From: Branchiostoma lanceolatum
Taxonomy: Eukaryota > Chordata > Leptocardii > Amphioxiformes > Branchiostomatidae
DNA length: 64,000 nt
NCBI RefSeq assembly: GCF_035083965.1
Contig: NC_089730.1
Span: 14,119,242-14,183,241 of the forward strand
Reading direction: 5' to 3'
Shown in pieces: positions 1 to 13,499 of this stretch (position 1 is the first letter of the stretch; each line of letters begins with the position of its first letter). A program made the translations under genes and the position numbers. Below the pieces are notes generated by a model, which was not told the origin of the DNA, made no database searches, and was given only the letters and a program-made list of their open reading frames with translations.

Positions 1-1239
1 CGCAACACCTGCCGCCCAGAATAGCTACGGACCATCGGTGAGTAAAATCGGCGTTCTTTGCCATCTCCTTTTTTTCTGACGGTGTTTAAGAGAAAAGTGT
101 TGTGTTACTAATACTATTAGGCCATACTGATGTGATCATATGAATGACATCGACTGACTGTGCCCCCAAAACTGGTGCGAGCGTGCGAAAAAAATATAGG
201 GACAGAACAGCTGTGTGGTCAGGAAGGTTAAAAGATGACCGAACACAATGAACATTATATAACAAACAATACATTCTTAATTTTTGTTGTTTTACATCTG
301 GTACTTTGAGTTCATTTTCTGATATGTTTTGTTAAAATCTACAGCATATGTTTACTCATTTTGCTCATTTTGCAGCTTCTTTGTACGATTTACAGTATGG
401 CCGCAAACTTTTGTTTTGGAAACGTACGAAAATTGGTGCGGATGTCATCCGTATGATTAAGTAAATTTTTGTTAAGTGATAGCCCGCAGTCAGACTTACT
501 CAGCATTGTTTTTGAGGGTGCAGATACTGAGCTGGACGCTTTCAGTATTCTATAGCCGGCATATAGATTTACAGGTCCTGCCTTGTCAAACACTATAAAC
601 CGATAAATCACAGCACAACGGGACTTTTATAACCATGATAAATCCTTACAAAATAGGGAAAGAATCTGTAGGGGAAATTTTGTAACCAGCAATTTGAAGC
701 ACGAAATATTTTAACTAGTTACGACGGCCTGGACATGTTACGCTACCACCGTTACGTCTACTTTGTAAAAGACCCCCTGACACTGACAGAATTTATTTCT
801 GAAGGATCGCCGAAGTGATGTCTAACTTAAGTGAATACTGTGCCCATATCTGTGCGCTTTATGTCAGCTGCAATGTGGAGGTTGTAGTTTGTTGGGTGTC
901 TGTTTCTGTATACTTAGCGGAGTGTATATTTCTTATCGTCAATGCTATGTGTACTTTCCCCCATTAGTATACTCCAAAATGCGACTTAAGCTTGTCCAAG
1001 GGTTGTCGAGCACCTGACTTAAACTACCGTGTAAGAGTTTAAAAACCAGAACAAGAGAAAAGTGATCTTTCTAAGGTTCACACGTTTGTGTCAGTAAAAA
1101 ATGGAACAGTAACGCTTTGATTACGTAACTTGTTGTTACCAACTGAATTAGGCCTAGTACATGTTTTAAAAGCATACTTTTTACAACAGATTGCAACCGA
1201 CTCTAAAACTACAGTCAGAGAACAAGACAAAAACAGAAG
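1..1239. other. 5' flank of the peroxidase-glycyl radical enzyme gene
   Basis: No coding exon is recognised. A GTGAGT donor-like site lies near position 38, so the first bases could be a non-coding first exon of the following gene. Bases 1-90 resemble 7769-7850, upstream of the nuclease gene. The remainder is AT-rich and unremarkable. Confidence 0.35.
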
Positions 1240-4200
1240 ATGCCGCCAGCTAAAAAGAGGCGAATAGACGGGGCTTCATCCACAAGAGCACACATGGATG
1301 TACGTTCGAATGAGGAAAGGCCGATAGGAAAGGTGCAGCCTGGTCTGCTGGCTACGAAACCAAAGCACGGGGTTTTTGTCACAGTCACCTTCAAAAAAGC
1401 AACCTTGCCTCCGAAGGACAGATTCCTGAGCCTGATCAAGAAGCTATCAGAGTATGGAAAGGAAAAGGGGAACCGGACCTGGTCCGTTGTGGCTTTTGAT
1501 CCAGAGCTATGGGAGAAGTGGCAGGATAGCAGCATATCTCTAGCTCTTGAAGCACGAGGAAAACGACCCTATCTTCTGCCGGCCTCGACCTCCACCAAGT
1601 TTGCAAACACCGGTGAAAGTATCTTCTTCTTTTTGAAGTCTAACTCCAAGGAATGCATCAAAGGCTTGACAGAAATGGTCCAAGATGACTTGAGGCAGTT
1701 ACAAAAATACTGCACCTTTGAAGTTGTGAACTCGGAGACCGGTAACAATCGAGTGTTTGGCGGCCTTTTTGCCGACGGACTGGCCAACCCCACGGACGTC
1801 GAGAACATCGACGAATTCATCATCACCACGGAAGGAGACAAGGGCAAACCCGGTGGATCCTACATGCTGACGCAGAAGTTCGTCTTCAACTGGACCGTCC
1901 TGGACACGAATCATCACCTCCTGGAAAACGTCATCGGCAGGACTGTGAAGGACGACATCCTAATCGACTTCGACCCAAGGAGGCACATCAAGTGTGCAAA
2001 AATCCTAGACCCGTCCGGAAGGCATCCGAGAATTCTCCGACAGGCTATGCCATACGGATCAAACGACACCGGAGTGGGTCGAGAGGAGGGTCTCTTCTAC
2101 ATCTCCTGCGCAAACACATGCGAGACCTTTCTGAAGATTCTCAACCAAATGGTTGCCAAAGACGACAAGCTACTGACTGCTATTGATGCAGTACAGGGAG
2201 GCTTCTGGTACGTTCCGAGTGCAGAGGAGCTCGGCCTGACGCCCATCCCTGTCCGGGATCAACTCCAACTGATGCCACAGTGGGACGTCAAGAGCGACAA
2301 CGGCTACATGTTCTACAACAGCCGAGAGTACCTGTACCGGATGACTACAGGCGGCTATAAGGACCCCCAGGACACACCCAGCAGCCGTGTTCTCAAACTC
2401 ATGGGTCTGGTCATGACCGACTGGCAACGCAGCTGGTTCGAGAAACAAGACGAACCTCACATCCCCGACCTTACAACGTTCTTAACCGAGGACGATAAAA
2501 AACTCCTACTGGACTACAAAAACGCGATCCCGATAAGGAAAGGCCTCGCCACATTTTATACCCTGAAGCACATCGTCAGCACAGATCCCTACTCCAAGCA
2601 GTTCGACCTGTACCGTATCTACCCGGATGAACTGATCGTGGGAGTGATGCCAAGCTTCTCTCTCGGTCTCGGAAAGAGAGTGATGCCGTACCTGACGGAT
2701 GATGAGCAGATTCCAGCCTATCAGATGGGCGTGACGGAGGCTGCAGCTATTGGACACGTCGTGCCGGATTATCAAGTCATTCTGGAGGTAGGTCTGCAGG
2801 CTCTTGTCGATAAGATGGACAGTGAAGCCACCAAACAAAAGGAAGAGAACAAACAGATGTTCTTTCTTTCGGCGAAGAAGTCGTTGATGGGTGCGCAGGC
2901 TTATATAGAAAGCTATGCCCAACTGGCCAAGAGCATGTCTTGTGAAGAAACGTTCACTGCGGAGCAGAAGGCAAATCTTCGACAGATCAGTGATCGCATG
3001 CATAAGCTGGTGAAGAACAAGCCTGACACGTTTCTGGAGGCCACACAGCTTGTCTTCGCGATGCATTGCTGTCTACACATCGTCGGTGAGCCGATCTCCA
3101 TCGGGCGACTCGACCAACTGTTAGGGTTGTCTTACTCTGAGGACGGAATGACCATGGAGGAGAGGCAGGAGGTCATCGACTGTTTCTGGATCAAGGTGGG
3201 CGAGAAAACTCTGCTAAACCCGCATGCCGCCCAGGACAAGATCTTCCCCGGAATGTGTGCCGTTCCCTATACAAGCAGCGGCAACTTTCCTCAGGGCGGC
3301 TGCATGAACCAGTGGGGACAACAACTCACCATCGGCGGCTACCTGCCGAATGACGACCGGAAGCCAATGACTGCCTGCAACGAAGTCACCCTGATGTGCC
3401 TCCGAGCTGCCCGGCGTCTTCCTCTGAACGCCCCGTGCCTGACGTTACGACTTCACGATGGCATCCCCCAAGAAGTGTTGGAGGAAACCGCCAAAGCCCT
3501 GCTGAGTGGAGGAGCCCACCCGGTCCTGCTGCATGACGACCGGCTGGTTCCAGCCCTACAGGATTCTGGACGGAGGGGAATCTCCGTTCCCCTGAGAGAT
3601 GCCAGGAACTACGCCTGTGATGGGTGTTTCGAGCCCGTGTTTGTTGGCGCCTCGGAGTTCGCGTTCGCCACCTTCTCGCTCCTCGACGCCGTCGAAATGG
3701 CACTGAACGAAGGAACGCTCCACTCACAGGCTGGTCCACATTACCTGCGGGGTACCAAAAAGTCCTTTCCCTCGCCAAATGCTACTCAGATCAAAAATTT
3801 TGCGGAATTCCAAGAGATCTTCCTGCAACATCTTCGTCTCCAGATTCCTTTGCTGGTGTCCTTCCTTGTCGGCGGTTACGGTAACATATGGAAGGTGTGC
3901 CCCAGCCCTCTCCTGTCTGTCATGATGAGGAGATGTATAGAGGCCGGCCGGGATCATTCAAACGGCGGTACGGAGTACCATGATCTAGGCTTCATGTTTG
4001 TGGGCGCTGCCAATACAATCGACTCGCTCTACGCCATCAAGAAGCTCGTGTACGACCCGCTCACCGCGCTGACAACTCTGCCGGATCTCCTCACTTGTCT
4101 GAAGTGTGACTGGGGCCACGACATGAAGGAGTACGTCTTCGACACACGGGGAGGATCAGCCAGACAGGAAGCAAAAGCGTCCACTTTCAAGCATCTTCGA

Positions 4201-5243
4201 GATGTAGCCGTGTCCTTACCAAAGTTCGGCCACAGTGAAAACGAAGAATTAAAGGAGCTGGCAACCTGGATGTTTGAAAACGTCTTGAAGATACTTCGGG
4301 AGACCTTTGAAAATGCTCCACCTGGAGTGAAGGAGACCTTTGAGCGACTGGAGCAGGAGTATTCTCTCCCGGATAGGCCTTTCGGCTTCGTGGCGCTGCC
4401 AGGAATAGGCACGTTTGAGGCGTACGTCGGGTACGGACTGAACAGCGCTGCGTCGGCAGACGGACGGCGGAGCGGCCAGCCGATAGCGTCGGACCTGAGC
4501 CCGGCACCTGTACCCCAGGACCTGCCTGCAAACCCGGACAGCTGTGACATCTACAAGTAAGTGGAGAACAAATTAAACTTTCTCTCACTTCACAACAAGC
4601 TACGATATGGTATTCTTTCCATCAATCTTGACGCTTTGTTTCTTCAATGCAGCCTGTCCAGAAACTTATGTCGCCTCTGTCAATTGTTTGTTCTTTTCAG
4701 AGCGCTGAAATGCTGGGACCTTCGCGTCATCAACCATGGCCTGTCGTGCGGTTCTGAGGTGGATCTGATGATTCGTGAAGACTTCCCATTGGACAAGCTG
4801 ACCGAGTTCCTGCGGTGCTACGCGAACCTGGACGGCCCCATCGGCTCCAACGTCATCACAGGTAGAACAGTGTATATAATGTTTTAGAATATAAAGGCAA
4901 ATGATCAAATTTTCTGTAACTCAACAAATACCTGGTGATACAGTTATACCGACAACAAATACCACAGTTCCTTTGAGAAAATAGAATTGAGGCATATACT
5001 TTTGCATAGTTAATGAAATTGTTCAGACGTCAAATTATTGATTGTCTGCTACATGAGATGACATGCCCACGCTCTGCTCTTCCAGTGACATGTGCAAATC
5101 CAGAGACGTTGGCAAAGGCGTCCCAGATCACCGACGCCTACGAGCTACTGCGCGTGCGCCAGGGCGGTTGGTCGGAATTCTTCATCGCTCTGTTTCCGGT
5201 ACACAAGGAGCAACTGCGCCGCCGCATGTACGTCCACCAGTGA
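1240..5243 (+). CDS. Dye-decolorizing peroxidase / glycyl radical enzyme fusion
   Basis: Three exons (1240-4556, 4701-4861, 5086-5243) join in phase to a 1211-residue protein. Residues about 45-332 match a YfeX-like (class B) DyP haem peroxidase. Seen are the distal Asp in FADG (D179), the proximal His in RRHIK (H249), the distal Arg in RILRQAMPYG (R267) and the C-terminal GGFWYVPS motif. Residues about 410-1211 match a PFL-like glycyl radical enzyme: PDELIVG near 462, thiyl Cys and base in GCFEP (C796, E798), SADGRRSGQP near 1072, and a C-terminal radical loop VRQGGWSEFF (radical Gly G1187). Exons 2 and 3 encode only the glycyl radical domain. GCxEP is typical of the dehydratase/C-N lyase branch (CutC, glycerol dehydratase), whereas PFL has adjacent cysteines, so pyruvate formate-lyase activity is unlikely. 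The substrate is unknown. Glycyl radical enzymes need a radical SAM activase, and none is in the window. The N-terminus PAKKRRID resembles a nuclear localisation signal. Confidence 0.9.
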
Positions 5244-8412
<3,169 letters not shown>

Positions 8413-11400
8413 ATGCCGGGTGCAGGAGCCTTGCTTGGGGCCGGCGCGGCGGGCTTCACAGTTGCTGCCTTGTTGCTTGGCAACGTCAACCTGCCTAGCA
8501 ACATCATGTCGTACGTTATGAAAGGTAAGGTGTGTTTCCTTTAATAGTTGTAATTTGCTTTTTATTAGAATTTGATTGCACAGTTTGTGGAAGAAATCTG
8601 CAAATTATCAGAAAACAATATAACGTTGGGTAACATAAATTCGTGGGGTACTTAAATTCGGGATTTTTCGAAAACGGGGTATTTAGGTATATGTGCTAGA
8701 TGCAACATCAGTAATACCGCTAGAAATGCAAACTTGACAGACTAACGCATTCAGAATACTGTCTGAAAAGCTTCGATAACCATGCAATAGAAGTTGGCGA
8801 CGTCAAAAACTCTCCGTCCCTTATCGACAGAGTCTGGGGGCTTCGTGGGAGACTCACACTGCACGGTTGTTCGCTGGTTTATAAGACAAATGTCACATCT
8901 CCTGCCTGCTAAACACAATTATTTACAAGACAACTTATTACAATCTCTTTTGCTAACCTGCAACTGGATTCTAAGTGTGATCAATCATCAAAACTCCTCT
9001 TTGTTGCTACAACCTACGGCACGTGTATTTTCCCGCCGCCATATTGTTACCCAGAATCATGTCGTCAAGCAGACGACAAAAGGTTTGTGAGGAACACTTT
9101 TTTGTCTAAATGTTGCTTGTGATAGTGGACTGAAGACGATATTTTCCTCAAAGTTTGCTCCTAACACAACAAGGAACACATGGACAAAGTAGTATAACCA
9201 TTGCATCCAGCTAACTTGCCATGAATAATGTACACGTTGCCATGACGGTGGGGATCGACTTTGAGTGACGTTCTACCGACTCAACAAACGGGATGTTAGC
9301 AAAGGCCTGATGTGTGCGGTGCGGCCGTTTTTTCGTGTATTTTTTTTACTTGGACACGTCTATATCCACAGCACTCTCCTCAAGCCAAGGATGGAACGAG
9401 TAGCTGCTGTATAAAATGTGATTAGCGGTAAGATATTCAAGACGAGTCTTCTCTCCCGAATTAATGTGCACCCCTGTCCGACAGCACCGTCATTGTGTGT
9501 GCGGCGGACGGTAGTTTCAAGTTGAAATATTATGGTGTCAGCACGACTAGAGACAAAATCTACCATACATATGATTAGTGCAAAGATAGTTCATGATACT
9601 GACAGAATAATAGAAAAAAAGGATGGTTTATTGTTCTGCTAGATTGATTTCAGTTAACCATTATCGGAAAAATCCCGAATTTATGTTACCCAACGTTACC
9701 TCGTTCTCGTGCAACTCTCGTACATTCTCGTAGGGCTGTGCCTGAGTACAGTCCAATATGGAAAGGGTCCAGACGCTTGTTTTATTGTCACATCGGTACA
9801 CAATCATTGTGTTCACTTACGTCAACTGTTCATGTGAAAATGAATACTTTGCCATTCTCAGAGACTGTACATCCTCATCTATCTACATCAAATTAAGAAA
9901 AAAACATAGCCATTATACTGTAATTTTTTTGTTTAAACACCAGTTTCATTGTTTATTAATCAAAAGCTCACAGCTTCAGTTCTTTTGACACTTTCAATTA
10001 TCTAATTTTTCCCTGTTCTATTTCAACATGACGAAGATGCCACAGAGGATATTTGTAATCAGAGCCACAGTAAGTAAACTTTGCAGTTTTGTTGACTTGA
10101 AACACCGTTCATCAGTGACATTACTGCTTGAACATTTTGTGATCTCTATCAAGTCATATGACATGATTTTGTGTAACAATGGTACGAAATCAGTCTCGTC
10201 TAGCGTCGAGCCTTCTCGTTGAAGGTGAAAACTTCCGTCAGGTCACCCCGTAAAACATCATGTTCATCACTTACAGTACTGAATCTTTTGGTCAACCTAT
10301 GGCCATTGTATCACCAGCACTTAAAGGTAGAGAATTCTATTTTTGTTTGAACGACAAGGTGTTTCTTTTGATTCTCGTGTTGCGGGTATCATAGAAGTAG
10401 GAGACAAAAGTTTCAATATGTAGTATGATACTTTGTAGTCAGCCACAGTAAAAATGTTGACGATGTTGTGGTAGTGTTTGAACCTTTTTTATACATACAC
10501 TAATCAACACCTTAACATTGCTTCTTAAGACGATACCGCTCCTCTGGAGAAATGCTTGGAACGACATTCCAACTTGCAAAGTGACTGTGACCACTTCTTC
10601 GTGGGTGATGCCTGGCCATCTAGCGGTTATATCAAGAACAACAACGGCGCCACCGTACGAATCTGCCACACCCGCGCCGGGGATGAAAAGCACCTGTTCG
10701 CCACGACCTACAATGTTCACTACCGCATCCCTGAGTACACCGCCTCCGCCATCACACGTGACCCGAAGCTAGAAGAACAAGAGAGGCCGTCATCAAGCAT
10801 GTGGGACAGAGTCCAGCTCGGTAATTTTCACAACTTGCAAACCTTTTAAGTTATCGTCATTCATGGCCTTCTCACTGAATAGAGTTGTCTGCGTTGGTGT
10901 TTCTTCATCTATTTCTTCTTTCTTTGTGCTTTTCTTACTTCCTTTCTTTTCGTACTTCTTTTAATCTACCGCATCCCTGAATACATGGGGTCCTCCGTCA
11001 CATGCAAACCGGAGGTGGAAAAACATGACAGGCCAAGTAGTGATCTGCTGAAATGTGTATGTTTTATTTATTTATTTATTTCTGTATTCTTTTACTAGGG
11101 TAGCTCCCTCAGTGGCTTCGCACTGATTTTCAGGGAGGCCCTAGATACACACATACAAACATACAAACAATACACTGATATATACATAACATTTGTGCGT
11201 CATAACAAAATCATATCCATACTCATAGTCCATATCGTGCCAGGTCGTAAGGATTGAAGGTCAGAGGTCACACAATTCTTTTGCACAGAGTTTTGAAAGA
11301 TTGTGTGGATGAAGTGTTTTTGACGTATACCAGTAGTCTCGGTAATTATCAGGAAAAATAATGCAAACCTAATATATCAACAAAACTAGTAACCGTTTTC

Positions 11401-12419
11401 ATTCCTATACAGTCCACGTAACCGGTTTTGGTCGTCTTCTTTTCTCTCTTTCTTTCTTTCTATTCTAAATTCCTTTATAGTAATTTTCCTCAGATTCCCA
11501 TTTTCACCACAATGTCATGTATTTTACAGGGCTGTGCGGAATGGAAATGCATGATGAAATTTCTCAACAGTGCAAAGTCGACACCAAGAGTTGGGGCATC
11601 TCCCGAGCGTCGGACATCCCGGATTGCTCCCTCCGCAACCCCAGCTTTGGAGAACTGAAGGGGAGCTTCTGTCCCGACTGCCAGGCAATGGATGGCGACT
11701 ACTCCGGCTGTGGCGAAATCTACAACCGGGGCCACATCAACCCTAACGCCATCAACGACAAAGATGCAGACGTGCAGGACGGAACCTTCAGTATGATCAA
11801 CGTGGCTCCGCAGGTCAGAGACAGTGGCAGATGGTCCACTTTTTCTGATTTACGCTTTCGGACACTGTCACTAAAACATCACTTGTATTGTTATAGTAAC
11901 AGGAGTCCCGTTAAATATTCATTTCTACAGGACGACGACTTTAACCAGTGCGTGTGGCAGCCGTACGAATGCGCAGTCGGCAGGAAGGCAGACGAAGTCT
12001 ACAAGAACGCGGAGAAAGTCGGTTCCAACAGCAAAACCCTCTACGTCATCACGGGCACAAAGCTGGGCCAACAAACCACGTGGATGAAAGGACGAGTGGC
12101 CATTCCTGGGTACTTCTGGAAGGCGCTGTGCTACCCTGGGGACGAGAGCAAAGGGCTTCGTCCCTTCGGGGTCGGGTTCTACGGCCCAAACATCGACTGT
12201 TCCACCATGACGTCACTTCCGCTGGACAAGTTCGAAGCCTGGCTGTACGACGGAGCGGATGAGCATCTCTTTCCCGGGTCAGTGTGTGCCGGACCGGTAG
12301 ATAACTGGGAAGGTTTGGATGCCCACGTAGCTGAGATAGCTCACGACTGTAGGAATGAGCACATCCAGGAGACTTGTGAGAGCTCGTGGCGTGAAGAACG
12401 CTGCGGTACCAGTGGCTGA
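8413..12419 (+). CDS. DNA/RNA non-specific endonuclease (NUC superfamily), secreted or anchored
   Basis: Four exons (8413-8524, 10530-10820, 11530-11813, 11931-12419) join in phase to 391 residues. The N-terminus MPGAGALLGAGAAGF begins a hydrophobic segment of about 24 residues, a signal peptide or membrane anchor. The catalytic core has YNRGHINP, with general-base His H203, and SMINVAPQ, with metal-binding Asn N225. This is the beta-beta-alpha-metal nuclease fold of the EndoG/Serratia nuclease/ENDOD1 group. The usual DRGH is NRGH here. Many cysteines in exons 2-4 suggest a disulfide-rich extracellular or luminal enzyme. Its role (digestion, DNA clearance or antimicrobial) is inference. The start is chosen because it opens directly into the hydrophobic segment and its phase fits exon 2. 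Intron 1 holds an inverted-repeat element and intron 2 a decayed copy of part of exon 2. Confidence 0.88.
8631..9698. mobile_element. Non-autonomous DNA element with terminal inverted repeats, about 1.07 kb
   Basis: The left end starts TAACGTTGGGTAACATAAAT. The right end, reverse-complemented, starts with the same 20 bases and continues with a matching CGGGATTTTTC block, which on the left is displaced by a short insertion. No transposase reading frame is visible inside. It sits in intron 1 of the nuclease gene. The superfamily is not identified. Confidence 0.75.
10967..11055 (+). pseudogene. Decayed duplicate of the 3' part of nuclease exon 2
   Basis: Translated in one frame it reads YRIPEYMGSSVT, followed by a stretch ending DRPSSDLL. 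This parallels YRIPEYTASAIT and ERPSSSMW encoded at 10714-10800. No AG lies directly before the homologous start, so it is probably a relic inside intron 2 and not a used exon. Confidence 0.6.
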
Positions 12420-13499
12420 AGTGGAGTTTAACGCTGGCTGAACCCTTTCGATGGTAGATCAGCCATCCGTGATCAGTTAAGAGTAAACAAAACATAATTC
12501 AGTTTTTGGAAAAAAAGAAATTATTGCAAGATATGTTTCAAGGCGATTTTCTAGATGTCTACATTTATCAAGGATTTCTCGAGGCTGGGGTAAAAGTCTT
12601 AAGATAATTTTTGTTTGTTTGTGTGTGTGTGTGTGGGGGGGGGGTGTCTAATTTGAGTGATAAGCTTTGTATTGTATTGTATCGTATTGTGTTTTGTAGA
12701 TATCCGCTAGTGAATACATTCTAACCGGAGTCCTTACAACAATGCAAAACAAACTAGCCTCAACCTTTCCTAATTAAAAACAAAAAACACCAACTGTATC
12801 CCTTCATTGTAATCATATACATGATAATTATGATGATACATGGAACAAATTACAATAGCATCAATAAACACCATGAGGAGATTTAGTAAGGATGATACAA
12901 GGTTTATACGCTTCTGATTCTGTAATACCACGGCCATGATCTCATTATTAATAGCTGTACTTTTTTGTATTTTTGTTCAGTTCCGAATTAATTTACTGAT
13001 ATGATGTGATTTGACATGATGACGCTTCTGTGGATTATAGAATATAGGTTTGAGCTGTTAACATGCTGGTGTGACATATTGTCACGGTTTAATGGGATTT
13101 ACACATTTGAGCTGAGCAAGTCTGTATCAACATCATTTTTATCTGAAACAATGAATGACAAACATGCTGTCTTTGATAAAGAAAAAGTTGAAACATTCTA
13201 TGTATGTCCATATCACAGTTTTGTAAAATGTAGCGTACATGCCATGGCGTAAAGCAATACACACTGATTAAAACTGGTAGTAATAACTAACCTTGGTACT
13301 GATGATTTTGTCAACTTTTAAGTGTCACAACTGGTTTCTTTAAAACAAAATATTGCTGATATATTTTCAGTGTCATGAAAAGAAAACCTTGTTTATGGCA
13401 CATCTGTCCTATAAACATTACTGTATTGACCTATCAATGGCAAACTATAATCCTGCTACTAAGCTCTGCGGAATCCTACAATAACAACCCGGAATAGGA
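12420..13499. other. Convergent intergenic region between nuclease and CUB/LDLa genes
   Basis: AT-rich sequence holding the 3' UTRs of two converging genes. A short G-run lies near 12636 and an ATTGT-type short tandem repeat near 12670. No gene is recognised. Confidence 0.5.

Noticed and set aside
1240-4560. Calling the gene pyruvate formate-lyase
   Set aside because: PFL needs adjacent cysteines at the thiyl site. This protein has GCFEP, and also carries a peroxidase domain.
1240-5243. Bacterial contamination as the source of the fusion enzyme
   Set aside because: The conserved glycyl radical domain is reached only by splicing two introns with good GT-AG sites and matching phase, and flanking sequence looks like the rest of the window.
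10028-10070. Possible extra nuclease exon (MTKMPQRIFVIRAT before GTAAGT)
   Set aside because: A good donor follows, but no family similarity is seen, and exons at 8524 and 10530 already join in phase.
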